From SIG452 sp045541975 (GTDB lineage Bacteria > Bacillota > Clostridia > UMGS1840), in contig JAZQKB010000026.1 of NCBI GenBank assembly GCA_045541975.1, forward strand, positions 6,291 to 70,290: a stretch of 64,000 bases of DNA, given 5' to 3'. The translations under genes and the position numbers were made by a program. The notes under the pieces were generated by a model. It was given only the letters and a program-made list of their open reading frames with translations, searched no databases and was not told the DNA's origin. Positions 17,287 through 26,657 of the stretch are shown piece after piece (position 1 is the stretch's first letter; every line of letters begins with the position of its first letter).

Positions 17287-17862
17287 ATGTCGTACATAGA
17301 AAAACTGAATCAACAAAAAGCTGACATCTTTCAATTCTATAAAACAGTTGATGGCTTGCGATTGCCAATACAGGTCTTTTTGCCTGATTTTTTTGATAAA
17401 ACCTGTACCTATCCTACGGTCATCGCCATTCATGGCGGCGGTTGGAACGCCCTAAAGGAAACACCCGCTGACTGGGACGGTGGCTGGATGGCGAATAATG
17501 TGAAATATTATCGGGAAAAAGGATACGTTGGGATTGTGTTTTCGTATCGTGATTTTGCAATTTGTCCCGACGGCGTTGGCGGCATCTGGAGTTACTGTGC
17601 CAAAGAGCCTATGCCGTATTCTCCTGTGCATCACATCAAAAAACTTGATGCCAAAATTTTAGTGATGCACGGCACAAGCAATTCTGTGGTAGCGATTGAT
17701 GACAGCCGTGTATTTACCGAAAAAATGAAGGGATCAGGGAACGAAATCACTACGATGGAAGTTCCAAATGCGGAACATGCCTTTATCTTATTTGGCTATA
17801 CCAACACAGAAGAAAATATTTTGGAAGTGTTAAAGAAAACGGACGAGTTTTTTGATCTATAA
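17287..17862 (+). CDS. Alpha/beta hydrolase lacking the nucleophile segment
   Basis: 191 residues. The N-terminal part has the oxyanion-hole motif HGGGW (49-53), and the C-terminal part has the acid/base region (MHGTSNSVV with a following Asp-Asp, and NAEHAF). There is no G-x-S-x-G motif: the sequence passes from CPDGVGG straight to IWSYCAKEP, where relatives of about 270-300 residues have roughly 80 more residues including the nucleophile elbow. This looks like an in-frame internal deletion that leaves an open frame without hydrolase activity. The ribosome site is weak. A pseudogene is the likeliest reading. Confidence 0.65.
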   Translation: MSYIEKLNQQKADIFQFYKTVDGLRLPIQVFLPDFFDKTCTYPTVIAIHGGGWNALKETPADWDGGWMANNVKYYREKGYVGIVFSYRDFAICPDGVGGIWSYCAKEPMPYSPVHHIKKLDAKILVMHGTSNSVVAIDDSRVFTEKMKGSGNEITTMEVPNAEHAFILFGYTNTEENILEVLKKTDEFFDL

Positions 17863-17887
17863 ACTGCTATAAAAACGGGAGAACGGT

Positions 17888-18628
17888 ATGAACCTTACCA
17901 AACGGAATTTCTTAACAGGAAATCAATTAAAAATCATAGCGGCACTATTGATGCTTACGGACCATATTGGTGTGATGCTGTATCCAAATATCGTAGAACT
18001 TCGTATGATAGGGCGGTTATCTTTTCCTGTTTTTGCGTATTTGATTGCAGAAGGCTGTATCCATACCAGCAATAAGAAAAACTATTTTTTGGGTATTTTT
18101 TTGTTGGGAATTTTCTGCCAACTCATATTTTACATTGCGGAAGGCAGTACGGATTTAGGCATTCTAATTACCTTTTCCATCTCTATTTTACTTTGCTATC
18201 TTTTGCAAGCATTGAAAGAAACACTGATTTCGCAAGAGAAAAGCATGATACAAAAAGTGTTGTTGTGCATTTGTTTTGCCCTAGCAATCGGCATCACACA
18301 TCTCATCAATCAGAAAGTCTATGTGGATTATGGATTTTGGGGATGTGTTTTACCCGTTTTTGCCTGCTTGTGCCGTAGTGTGAAAGCTAACGGGAAAACC
18401 TACCTGCAAAAACTGGATCAGAATTTCATCCATGTGATTCTTTTTGGAATCGGGTTATATTTTCTTTGCCTGGAATACGGTGAAATCCAAAGGTATTCTT
18501 TGCTGGCACTTCCTTTGCTGTTTCTTTATTCTAGAAAACGGGGAGAGTTTAAGCTGAAATGGTTTTTCTATATCTTCTATCCCGTTCATTTTGCAGTGCT
18601 GGCACTGATTGAGCAGTTATTCTTTTAG
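17888..18628 (+). CDS. TraX-family membrane protein
   Basis: 246 residues with about seven or eight hydrophobic helices. The opening LTGNQLKIIAALLMLTDHIG, then MIGRLSFPVFAYLIAEG near residue 42, are hallmarks of the TraX family. TraX acetylates F-pilin in Escherichia coli; chromosomal firmicute homologues are acyltransferase-like membrane proteins of unknown substrate. The C-terminal FYIFYPVHFAVL motif, common in the family, is present. The ATG has a GGGAGAA site. Spacing to the next gene is 20 bases. Confidence 0.88.
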   Translation: MNLTKRNFLTGNQLKIIAALLMLTDHIGVMLYPNIVELRMIGRLSFPVFAYLIAEGCIHTSNKKNYFLGIFLLGIFCQLIFYIAEGSTDLGILITFSISILLCYLLQALKETLISQEKSMIQKVLLCICFALAIGITHLINQKVYVDYGFWGCVLPVFACLCRSVKANGKTYLQKLDQNFIHVILFGIGLYFLCLEYGEIQRYSLLALPLLFLYSRKRGEFKLKWFFYIFYPVHFAVLALIEQLFF

Positions 18629-18648
18629 GGCAATAAGGAGCAACAAAT

Positions 18649-19206
18649 ATGAAATTTTTCGGACATTTTAAAACCATCACCAAGCATAAGCTTCTGGTGA
18701 TGAAGCATTGCTTTCGGATTGGACTTTACCGTCAGGGATTGGCTCACGATCTGTCAAAATATCATCCCAGGGAATTTGGAATTGGGGTGAAATATTATAT
18801 CGGTACCGAAAGTCCCAATGCGGAGGAAAGAAAAGCCACAGGGGTTTCCACCGCATGGCTTCGTCATAAGGGCAGAAACAAGCACCATTTTGAGTACTGG
18901 ATTGACTATAGTCCCAACCCCGAAGAGGGAATCGTTGGGATGAAAATGCCCTTAAAATATGTGGCGGAAATGTTTTGCGACCGTCTTGCTGCCTCTAAAA
19001 ACTATCAGGGCGACAAATACACGCCCGAACATCCTTTGGCATATTATGTGAAAGACCGTGACAAAATTATTATCCATCCCGAGGTGGATGCACTTTTGAT
19101 GAAATTGCTCACCATGTTAAAGAACGAAGGAGAAGACGTAACGTTTACCTATTTAAAAAAATTGCTGAAAGAAGAAAAACAACAGAAAAAAATCGGCTCA
19201 AAATGA
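18649..19206 (+). CDS. DUF5662 family protein
   Basis: 185 residues. LAHDLSKYHPREFG near residue 30 and HHFEYWID near 79 place conserved His and Asp residues as in the DUF5662 family, which has an HD-like metal-binding appearance. No activity is established. The ATG has a TAAGGAGC site. The stop codon lies inside the terminator hairpin. It is probably cotranscribed with the TraX-like gene. Confidence 0.75.
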   Translation: MKFFGHFKTITKHKLLVMKHCFRIGLYRQGLAHDLSKYHPREFGIGVKYYIGTESPNAEERKATGVSTAWLRHKGRNKHHFEYWIDYSPNPEEGIVGMKMPLKYVAEMFCDRLAASKNYQGDKYTPEHPLAYYVKDRDKIIIHPEVDALLMKLLTMLKNEGEDVTFTYLKKLLKEEKQQKKIGSK

Positions 19207-19218
19207 GCCGATTTTTTT
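19189..19218. terminator. Bidirectional intrinsic terminator overlapping a stop codon
   Basis: An 11-bp stem (19190-19200 with 19204-19214), a 3-base loop and a T run. The 3' arm contains the stop codon of the DUF5662 gene. It also serves the converging dipeptidase gene. Confidence 0.88.
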
Positions 19219-19221
19219 CAA

Positions 19222-20628
19222 TTATATCAGTTTATCACATTCCAATAACATCAATATTGCCATTTCGGTAGCTTCTAAAAAGCCTTCAATGGATAATACT
19301 TCGTCAGGCTGATGGAGATTTCCGTGTCCTTTTGGTAGGTCGAAAGGAATTTCCTTTCTCACCATAGTGCCGATTTCCACTGCGCAGGGTAAGTGCCGTC
19401 CGTAGGTACCGCCGGCATTGACCAGGCTTTTTGCCTCGGTATCTCCGGTGTAATCCTTGTATACTTGCAAACAAGCCTGAACGGTGGGCAAATCTTCGGG
19501 AAGCACGTGGGTAGACATCACATGCGAGAAGGAAACCGACCAATCCTTTTGGCTGAATTTTTCGATTAAATCTTTTTGCAATGCATCCGGATCGGTAGTT
19601 TTTCCGAAACGGATATCAAATACTAAGGAAACACAGCCGTTTTCCAAGCGTACGATTCCGTTGGTGCAAGTGAGTTTTCCAAAGTCGGGATCCATAGCTT
19701 CGATGCCCAAAGCTTCCCCATAGGGGGTTGCAAGTAAGTTTTTCACAAAGGACAGTTGTTTTTTGTCATTTTCTGTCAGAAGTTCGCAATCAGATAAGAA
19801 ATCAGTAATCAGGAAGCCGGCATTCAAAGAACCTTCGGGGAATGCGCCGTGAGTGGACACACCTTCTGCGTAAACCGTAATTTCACTCTGATCCATAGAA
19901 ATCTTCACCGAATCAGTTTCCTTTGATTTTAAGGCATCGTAGAGGTCTTCTTTTGCCTTTAGTTTCATGGTTGCTTTTCCTAAGATAATATTAAAGGAAA
20001 CACCACCGTGAAAATCGGTCACATCATCCAGAGGGATTTTGGATACCGCTGTTGCCTGAAACATTCCTTTATTCCCACGGTATAAGGGAAACTCAGAATC
20101 GCAAATCAAAGAAAAATCGGGTGCTTTGTGGTTTTTTGCATAGTTTTCAATATCTTGCATACCTGTTTCTTCGCTGATTCCTGTGAAGGAAACAATTCTG
20201 CTTTGGATGGGTAATTGAAGATCCTGAATCATTTTCATGATATAGAGTGCCGATACCACAGCACATTTATCGTCTGCCACACCACGACCAATTAAAAAAC
20301 CGTCTTTCACCGTGGCAGAAAAGGGGGAGCCTGCTACCCAATCATCACCTGCTGCTACCACATCGGCATGGGCAAACAGACCCAGACTTTTTTCGCCGTC
20401 TCCTAAATAGGAAAGCAGATAACCGTCCTGGTGGTCAATGTCGGTGGCAAAACCGTTTTTTTCATATAAATCTTTCACATAGTCTAACACTTCGGCACAT
20501 TCCTTGCCAAAGGGATATTCTTCACTCACATTCTGCTGAACAGACGGAAATGCTACCAAACGGGATAATTCTGCAATCATTTCGTCTTTGTGAGACCAAA
20601 TATAGTCATGAATTTGTTTCTGATACAT
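19222..20628 (-). CDS. Sapep/PepV-type M20 dipeptidase
   Basis: 468 residues. Metal-binding motifs of the M20 family are present: GLFAHADVV near residue 85, RGVADDKCAVV near 115, the catalytic SEETG near 154, CDSEFP near 178 and a C-terminal GHGNLHQPDE. Sapep/PepV enzymes cleave Xaa dipeptides in the cytosol with Mn or Zn. The ATG at 20626-20628 has GGAG eight bases upstream; a GTG three codons earlier overlaps the ribosome site. The next gene upstream ends 25 bases away, so the two may share a transcript. Confidence 0.9.
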   Translation of the reverse strand: MYQKQIHDYIWSHKDEMIAELSRLVAFPSVQQNVSEEYPFGKECAEVLDYVKDLYEKNGFATDIDHQDGYLLSYLGDGEKSLGLFAHADVVAAGDDWVAGSPFSATVKDGFLIGRGVADDKCAVVSALYIMKMIQDLQLPIQSRIVSFTGISEETGMQDIENYAKNHKAPDFSLICDSEFPLYRGNKGMFQATAVSKIPLDDVTDFHGGVSFNIILGKATMKLKAKEDLYDALKSKETDSVKISMDQSEITVYAEGVSTHGAFPEGSLNAGFLITDFLSDCELLTENDKKQLSFVKNLLATPYGEALGIEAMDPDFGKLTCTNGIVRLENGCVSLVFDIRFGKTTDPDALQKDLIEKFSQKDWSVSFSHVMSTHVLPEDLPTVQACLQVYKDYTGDTEAKSLVNAGGTYGRHLPCAVEIGTMVRKEIPFDLPKGHGNLHQPDEVLSIEGFLEATEMAILMLLECDKLI

Positions 20629-20652
20629 TTTTTTCACTCCTTTTTATCTATT

Positions 20653-21471
20653 CTATGCAAGAGAAAACTTTTGAAGAAGTTCTTCTTTTTTCTCTTGGAG
20701 TAACACTAAGCTGGGTTTTCCGATATAATTTAAGTCGTGTCGTTTTACCAGTTCTTTTGCTAAAGCAATATTCGTTTGATCAAACACCACCTGAGAGCTG
20801 TGGGCATCGGAACCAAAGGTAATGGGGCATCCCACTTCGCCTGCAATCTGAAAGAAACGGTCGGAAGGGTAGTTTTCGTTGCTTCTGGCACCGTTAAAAT
20901 TGATTTCTAAGGGAATGTTGTATTCCTTAGAGGCTTCGCAGATTTTTTTCATTTCTGCGTAATAGAGTACATCATTTTTGCCACGGTAATTCACAAAATC
21001 CGGATGTGCCACATAGGTAAATACACCGGTTTTGATTCCTGCTAAAACACATTCCACATACTCTATCAGCACATTTTCATCTTCGGTTGGGACACCTGAG
21101 GGGTAACCGTTGGGATATTCATTCTGAAGATAGTGTTGCCCTAAAATCAGATATTCAGCCCCAAAATCCAAAACCATTTTCAGCATTTTGGGAAAATACA
21201 GCGGATAATATTCCATTTCGTAACCGATTTTGATATCAAGTTTGTTTTGATATACCTCTCTTAAACGGTTAGCTTCTTTGAAGTATTCCGGCACATCTTT
21301 GATGAAAATACGGTGATAGGTGGTTTCATAACCGTCGGGGAAACGAAACGGAGAATGCTCGGAAAAGCCTAAGTAGTGCATACCGCCTGCGATGGCGTTT
21401 TTCACATAGTCTTCCATTTCATCGGTTGCATGATGACAGTATTTGGTGTGGGTATGATAATTATAGTCCAT
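20653..21471 (-). CDS. PHP-domain histidinol-phosphatase (HisK/HisJ type)
   Basis: 272 residues. PHP metal motifs are in order: NYHTHTKYCHHA (residues 4-15), GFSEHSP near 35, GYEMEYYP near 83, ILGQHYL near 109, VAHPDFVN near 155 and FGSDAHS near 218. The family hydrolyses L-histidinol phosphate in histidine synthesis. No his genes are nearby, so a broader phosphatase role is possible. The ATG has an AGAGGG site. A second, less similar PHP gene occurs at 47655. Confidence 0.85.
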   Translation of the reverse strand: MDYNYHTHTKYCHHATDEMEDYVKNAIAGGMHYLGFSEHSPFRFPDGYETTYHRIFIKDVPEYFKEANRLREVYQNKLDIKIGYEMEYYPLYFPKMLKMVLDFGAEYLILGQHYLQNEYPNGYPSGVPTEDENVLIEYVECVLAGIKTGVFTYVAHPDFVNYRGKNDVLYYAEMKKICEASKEYNIPLEINFNGARSNENYPSDRFFQIAGEVGCPITFGSDAHSSQVVFDQTNIALAKELVKRHDLNYIGKPSLVLLQEKKEELLQKFSLA

Positions 21472-21532
21472 AAGAAAGCCCTCTTTAAAATTATATATGG
21501 TATTATATCATGTTTTAGAAAAACTGTCAACG

Positions 21533-21572
21533 AAAAAAGAACCTTTTCCCATAGGGAGAAAGGTTCTTTTTG
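21533..21572 (-). terminator. Terminator of the ATP synthase operon
   Basis: A long, slightly bulged stem (AAAGAACCTT... with ...AAGGTTCTTT) and a short loop, with A/T runs on both sides, directly downstream of atpC on the minus strand. Confidence 0.85.
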
Positions 21573-21579
21573 AAATCAA

Positions 21580-21840
21580 TTATTCAAATTGAAAAGAGCC
21601 GGAAATTAAGGTGACAATGTCTTTGCCAACGGTTAAAAGACCTCCTTTTGCGGTTGCCTTCTTTTTGGTCTCATTTTCTAAATGAATCACCACGGGAGCC
21701 TCCACAATGGAAGTGACAAAAGGGATATGTCCTGCCATAATGGCTAAATCACCTTCGGTACCGCGAACATCCAATTTCACAACGTCTCCTTCAAACAGAT
21801 TGCCGTCAGGAGAGGAAACAATCAAATGAAAGGTATTCAT
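21580..21840 (-). CDS. atpC: ATP synthase epsilon subunit, short form
   Basis: 86 residues. It matches the N-terminal beta-sandwich of F-type epsilon (FHLIVSSPDGNLFEGDV, EGDLAIMAGHIPFV), which binds gamma in the rotor stalk. The usual protein has about 130-140 residues, with a C-terminal helical hairpin that inhibits ATP hydrolysis. Here the reading frame ends right after the beta domain (SGSFQFE), and the operon terminator follows at once, so there is no room for the missing part. The start overlaps the atpD stop. Confidence 0.93.
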   Translation of the reverse strand: MNTFHLIVSSPDGNLFEGDVVKLDVRGTEGDLAIMAGHIPFVTSIVEAPVVIHLENETKKKATAKGGLLTVGKDIVTLISGSFQFE

Positions 21841-23276
21841 TATTTTTGCACCTTCTTCGCTTTTTCGATGGCTTCTTCAATGGTTCCCACAAATAAGAAA
21901 GCAGATTCGGGCAAATCGTCGTGCTTGCCTTCAATGATTTCTTTGAAGCCACGTACCGTTTCTTTTACGGGCACATAGGTTCCTTTGATACCGGTGAATT
22001 TTTCAGATACATCAAAGGGCTGCGATAAGAAACGCTGAATTTTTCTTGCACGGCCTACCAGCAGTTTGTCTTCGTCAGACAGTTCATCCATCCCCATAAT
22101 GGCAATGATGTCCATCAGCTCGTTGTAACGCTGAAGGATTCTTTGCACTTCTTTTGCCACTTTGTAATGCTCTTCACCCACAATTTCTGCCGACAGGATA
22201 CGGCTGGTGGATTCCAGCGGGTCAACAGCAGGGTAAATCCCCTGAGAAGCAATATTTCTTGCTAATACGGTAGTTGCATCCAGATGGGCAAAGGTGGTTG
22301 CGGGAGCCGGGTCAGTTAAGTCATCCGCAGGCACGTAAACTGCCTGAATGGAAGTGATAGACCCTTTTTTGGTGGAAGTAATTCGTTCCTGCAGAGCACC
22401 CATTTCGGTCGCCAGAGTAGGCTGATAACCAACTGCAGAGGGCATACGACCTAACAACGCCGATACTTCACTACCTGCCTGGGTGAAACGGAAAATGTTA
22501 TCAATAAATAGCAACACGTCCTGACCTTCCTGGTCACGGAAGTATTCAGCCATGGTAAGACCGGACAGTGCAACACGCATACGTGCTCCCGGGGGTTCGT
22601 TCATCTGTCCGTATACTAAAGCTGTGTTGGAAATAACGCCGGATTGCTTCATTTCGTTATACAAATCGTTCCCTTCACGGGTACGTTCTCCAACACCGGA
22701 GAACACGGAAATACCGCCGTGTTCTTTGGCGATATTGTTGATTAATTCCATAATCAGAACGGTTTTACCAACTCCGGCACCGCCAAACAGACCAATTTTA
22801 CCGCCCTTAGAATAGGGGCAAATCAAGTCGATAACCTTGATACCGGTTTCAAACATTTCATCAGAAGTTGCCAGGTCTTCATATTTGGGGGAGGGACGGT
22901 GAATATTCCAGCGTTCCTCGGTTTTTGCTTCAGGCAGATTGTCAACAGCGTTCCCCAATACGTTAAAGATTCGACCTAAGGTTTCTTTTCCAACTGGTAC
23001 GCTGATGGGAGCGCCTGTATCAACAGCATCCACACCTCTCTGTAAACCGTCAGTTGATGCCATCGCAATACATCTTGCGGTGTTTCCTCCGATATGCTGA
23101 GCCACTTCAACCGTCAGGGTTCTGCCATCCATAGGAATCTGCAGCGCATGATAGATTTCGGGAAGCCCATTTTCCTTAAAACGGATGTCTACCACAGGCC
23201 CCATAACCTGTAGCACCTTCCCAATGTTTTTGATTTCTTTGGTTCTTTCGGTCTCTTCGGTATATTTCTTTTCCAA
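21840..23276 (-). CDS. atpD: ATP synthase beta subunit
   Basis: 478 residues from the TTG at 23274-23276. Walker A GGAGVGKTVL, the catalytic GERTREGNDL segment, the QAGSEVSALLGRMPSAVGYQ stretch and the DELSDEDKL motif (similar to DELSEED) are intact. This is the catalytic subunit of F1. A longer frame opens from a GTG at 23354 inside atpG, but AAAGAGGTGAG sits seven bases ahead of the TTG and the resulting length matches the family. Confidence 0.95.
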   Translation of the reverse strand: MEKKYTEETERTKEIKNIGKVLQVMGPVVDIRFKENGLPEIYHALQIPMDGRTLTVEVAQHIGGNTARCIAMASTDGLQRGVDAVDTGAPISVPVGKETLGRIFNVLGNAVDNLPEAKTEERWNIHRPSPKYEDLATSDEMFETGIKVIDLICPYSKGGKIGLFGGAGVGKTVLIMELINNIAKEHGGISVFSGVGERTREGNDLYNEMKQSGVISNTALVYGQMNEPPGARMRVALSGLTMAEYFRDQEGQDVLLFIDNIFRFTQAGSEVSALLGRMPSAVGYQPTLATEMGALQERITSTKKGSITSIQAVYVPADDLTDPAPATTFAHLDATTVLARNIASQGIYPAVDPLESTSRILSAEIVGEEHYKVAKEVQRILQRYNELMDIIAIMGMDELSDEDKLLVGRARKIQRFLSQPFDVSEKFTGIKGTYVPVKETVRGFKEIIEGKHDDLPESAFLFVGTIEEAIEKAKKVQK

Positions 23277-23289
23277 AAAACTCACCTCT

Positions 23290-24093
23290 TTACGAATTGC
23301 CGCTTCCGGCAACAATTTCCGTGATTTCCTGGGTGATGGCACCCTGTCTTGCACGGTTATATTCCAGTTTCAGATCTTCAATCATCTGTTTTGCGTTTTT
23401 GCCTGCGCTGTCCATCGCCATTCTCCGGGCGGCAACTTCCGAAGCAAAGCTTTCCCGTAAGGCAGAAATTAAAAGTCCCGCCACATATTCTTTTGCCACC
23501 TGATTTAACACCGTCAGATGGTCGGGTTCAAATACCACGGAAGCATCAGCAGATTCACTTTTCTGGAAGGGAAGAATCCACTTGATTTTCGCTTCGTTTG
23601 CCATCACGGAAATATACTCAGTATATAAAATACCCAATCGGTCAAACTTACCTTCCGAAAAGTCACGGCAAAGCTCTTCTGCCAAAGGATAGGCATCGGC
23701 AAAATAGTATTTTTCCGAAGATTTTACCTCTTTTTGGTAACGCTCACAGGCACGTTTTCCCAAAGGAATGATTTCGGCATCGGGATACTGGGCAGCCAAT
23801 TTAAACACATTGGCATTATAGCCTCCTGCCAAGCCTCGATCCCCTGCAATCACGATCAGACGGGTTTTCTCTCCGCCATCGTTTCGCATAAAGGGACTTT
23901 TTAAGCATTCTGAAGATGCTGTCAGAGAGGCAATCGCCTTTTCTAAGGACGCAGTATATTCCCTTGCCTTTAACATTCCTTCGTTGGCACGGCGGATTTT
24001 GGAGGAGGCAACCAAGCCCATTGCTTTGGTCAGCTGGAGAGTGGAGGTAACGCTTTTGATTCGGATTCTTAACTCTTTTGTGTTACCTGCCAT
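23290..24093 (-). CDS. atpG: ATP synthase gamma subunit
   Basis: 267 residues. The start MAGNTKELRIRIKSVTSTLQ and the C-terminal LEYNRARQGAITQEITEIV are the two helices forming the central rotor shaft. The middle GDRGLAGGYN is the conserved gamma signature. It couples rotation of the c-ring to catalysis. It lies between atpA (3-base gap) and atpD. Confidence 0.95.
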   Translation of the reverse strand: MAGNTKELRIRIKSVTSTLQLTKAMGLVASSKIRRANEGMLKAREYTASLEKAIASLTASSECLKSPFMRNDGGEKTRLIVIAGDRGLAGGYNANVFKLAAQYPDAEIIPLGKRACERYQKEVKSSEKYYFADAYPLAEELCRDFSEGKFDRLGILYTEYISVMANEAKIKWILPFQKSESADASVVFEPDHLTVLNQVAKEYVAGLLISALRESFASEVAARRMAMDSAGKNAKQMIEDLKLEYNRARQGAITQEITEIVAGSGNS

Positions 24094-24096
24094 TTT

Positions 24097-25587
24097 CTAC
24101 ACCTGCACTTTCGCAAGAATGTCTTTTAATTCGTTTTCTAACTGTTCATCATATTCGCCGTTTTCAATACGGGTTAACCAACCGCCAAACTCATTTTCCA
24201 GTTTGCCAAACAGCTTCTGTTCGTATTTTTTTACATCAGAAACGGCAACCGAATCCAGATAACCTTTGATAACTGCATACACAATAGCAACCTGACAACC
24301 CACACGGACGGGTGCATTTCTGCCTTGCTTTAACACTTCCACAATACGTTCCCCTAACGCCAGACGAGCTTTGGTATCAGCATCTAAGTCGCTTCCAAAC
24401 TGGGCAAAGGATTGCAATTCACGGTACTGAGAATATAAAAGCTTCAGTTCACCGGAAACTTTTTTCATTCCCTTTAGCTGAGCGGAACCGCCCACACGGC
24501 TTACGGAAATACCGGGGTTGATTGCCGGCATAATACCGGAATGAAATAACTCAGTTTCTAAGAATATCTGACCGTCGGTAATGGAAATTACGTTGGTGGG
24601 AATATAGGCAGACACGTCACCTGCCTGGGTTTCAATAATGGGAAGGGCAGTAATGGATCCACCTCCGTATTCTTTTGCCACACAAGCAGCTCTTTCCAAC
24701 AGTCTGGAATGGAGATAGAATACGTCTCCGGGGTATGCTTCACGTCCGGGCGGACGGCGGATTAACAGAGAAAGAGCACGGTATGCCACTGCGTGTTTAC
24801 TTAAATCATCATAAATAATTAACACGTCTTTTCCTTGTTCTCTGAAATGCTCTGCCATAGCGCAACCGCTATAAGGAGCAATATACTGAAGCGGTGCGCT
24901 TTCTGCTGCAGTTGCGGAAACGATGATGGTGTATTCCATAGCGCCGTTTCTTTGCAGTTCACTTGCCAATTTCGCCACAGAGGTACTCTTTTGGCCAATG
25001 GCAACATAAATACAGATAACTCCCGTGTTTTTCTGATTGATAATCGTGTCAATAGCGATTTCGGTTTTCCCGGTTTGACGGTCCCCGATAATCAGCTCAC
25101 GCTGTCCCCGACCGATGGGAATCATACTGTCAATTGCTTTAATACCGGTCTGCAACGGCACATTTACGCTTTCACGTTCAATAATGCCGGGTGCTTCCGA
25201 CTCAATAGGACGGGTAGCGTCATATTGGATGGGACCTTTTCCGTCGATGGGTTCGCCCAAGGCATTTACTACACGACCTAACAGGTTATTGCCAACCGGT
25301 ACAGACAGTACCTTTCCGGTACGGGACACGTTGGCACCTTCACGGATATCGTTATTGTTGGATAAAACTGCAACAGACACAGTTTCTTCTTCTAAGTTCT
25401 GTGCCATGCCGAAGCTTCCGCCTTCAAATTCCAACAACTCATTTGCCATACAGTTCTTTAGACCGTATACCTGAGCGATTCCGTCACCCACTAAGATAAC
25501 TTTTCCCGTTTCTTCCATCTGAACACGGGATTTATAATGTTCAATCTGTGTTTTTATGATATGGCTGATTCCAGCGGGATTGTTCAT
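24097..25587 (-). CDS. atpA: ATP synthase alpha subunit
   Basis: 496 residues. The P-loop GDRQTGKTE, the [20 protein letters not shown] region (visible as [20 protein letters not shown]) and [17 protein letters not shown] are family hallmarks. This is the non-catalytic nucleotide-binding F1 subunit. The start overlaps the atpH stop by four bases. Confidence 0.96.
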   Translation of the reverse strand: [496 protein letters not shown]

Positions 25588-26114
25588 AATTTAATCACTT
25601 CCTTGATTCGTTGCAGGCGTTTTTGCACACTGGCATCGATAATCTGATCCTCTAAGGTGATTTTTAATCCGCCTATGAGGGTTTCGTCCACCAGATAGTG
25701 GGGGACAATGTGCTTGCGATACTTTTCTTCCAATTTTTTGATAAGAGCTTCTTTCTGGTTATCTGCTAGGGGAATTTTGGAGGTCACTGTTACGGTCACA
25801 GTGTTGGAAACCACCATTTCCAGCTTAAAAAACTCTTCAATAATTTCAGAAAGCTTTGTGATATAACCGTTTTCGCAGAGTAGCTTTAAAAAAGATACCA
25901 CATCCTCCGGCATCTTGGCACCAAAGGCCTCCTCGATGGCTAAAAGCCGTTCGGACAAGGGAAGGGCAGGTGTGGCAAGATACATAGGATATTCGGGGTT
26001 TTCTAAAAGTACCGTTTGAATCGTTTCTAAATTTTCGGCAAATTCAGTTACCTTGCTTTTTTCCATGGCTATGGCAAACAAGGCTTCTGCATACGCTTTA
26101 CTTGTGTCCTTCAT
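25584..26114 (-). CDS. atpH: ATP synthase delta subunit
   Basis: 176 residues from the ATG at 26112-26114. The start KDTSKAYAEALFAIA and the C-terminal DETLIGGLKITLEDQIIDAS are the family signatures. Delta links F1 to the peripheral b stalk. An upstream GTG at 26123 lies within the AGGTGAAG ribosome site. The gene overlaps the end of atpF by 17 bases. Confidence 0.93.
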   Translation of the reverse strand: MKDTSKAYAEALFAIAMEKSKVTEFAENLETIQTVLLENPEYPMYLATPALPLSERLLAIEEAFGAKMPEDVVSFLKLLCENGYITKLSEIIEEFFKLEMVVSNTVTVTVTSKIPLADNQKEALIKKLEEKYRKHIVPHYLVDETLIGGLKITLEDQIIDASVQKRLQRIKEVIKL

Positions 26115-26613
26115 TTGCTTCACCTAATTCATTGATAAAGGAATCAATCAGTTTTTTGTGGTCTTCTTCCTTTACTTCACGTTCCAGAATTTTACCTGCA
26201 AGTAAGGTACCCACGTTAACGATTTCTTCCTTGATGGTTTCTTCTGCTTTTCTCAACTCAAGCTTGGCATCTTCTTCCGCCTGACGGATAATACTGTCTG
26301 CCTTTTCTTTGGCATCGGCTAAGATTTCCTGCTCTCTTTGATTTGCAGTGACAACGGCAGATTGAATCAAGCTATCTGCCTCGGATTCGGCATGGGATAG
26401 CTTTTCTTCGTATGTTTTCTTGTCGGAAAGTGCCTGCTCTTTGGCATCTTCTGCCTGCTTGTATTCGTTATCAATGGTTTCCTGACGTTGTGCCAACATC
26501 TTTTTCACGGGCTTATACAGGAATTTTTTCACCAGTAAGAAAAGAATCAAGAGATTCAGCAGAGCAAAGAGCATTTCCCAAAGATTAATGGAAATAATCG
26601 GTAATGTTTGCAT
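26098..26613 (-). CDS. atpF: ATP synthase b subunit
   Basis: 171 residues. One membrane helix at about 10-30 is followed by a long, highly charged helix rich in Glu, Lys and Ala through to the C-terminus, including the conserved KKFLYKPVKKML junction. It forms the peripheral stalk with delta. The ATG has a GGGAG site. Only one b-type gene is present. Confidence 0.93.
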   Translation of the reverse strand: MQTLPIISINLWEMLFALLNLLILFLLVKKFLYKPVKKMLAQRQETIDNEYKQAEDAKEQALSDKKTYEEKLSHAESEADSLIQSAVVTANQREQEILADAKEKADSIIRQAEEDAKLELRKAEETIKEEIVNVGTLLAGKILEREVKEEDHKKLIDSFINELGEANEGHK

Positions 26614-26657
26614 GTTGCATGCTCCCTATCTGTATGGATTAATTTCGTTTCGTTCGT

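Noticed and set aside
21840..23354. Longer atpD reading from a GTG inside atpG
   Set aside because: The ribosome site and family length favour the TTG at 23276.
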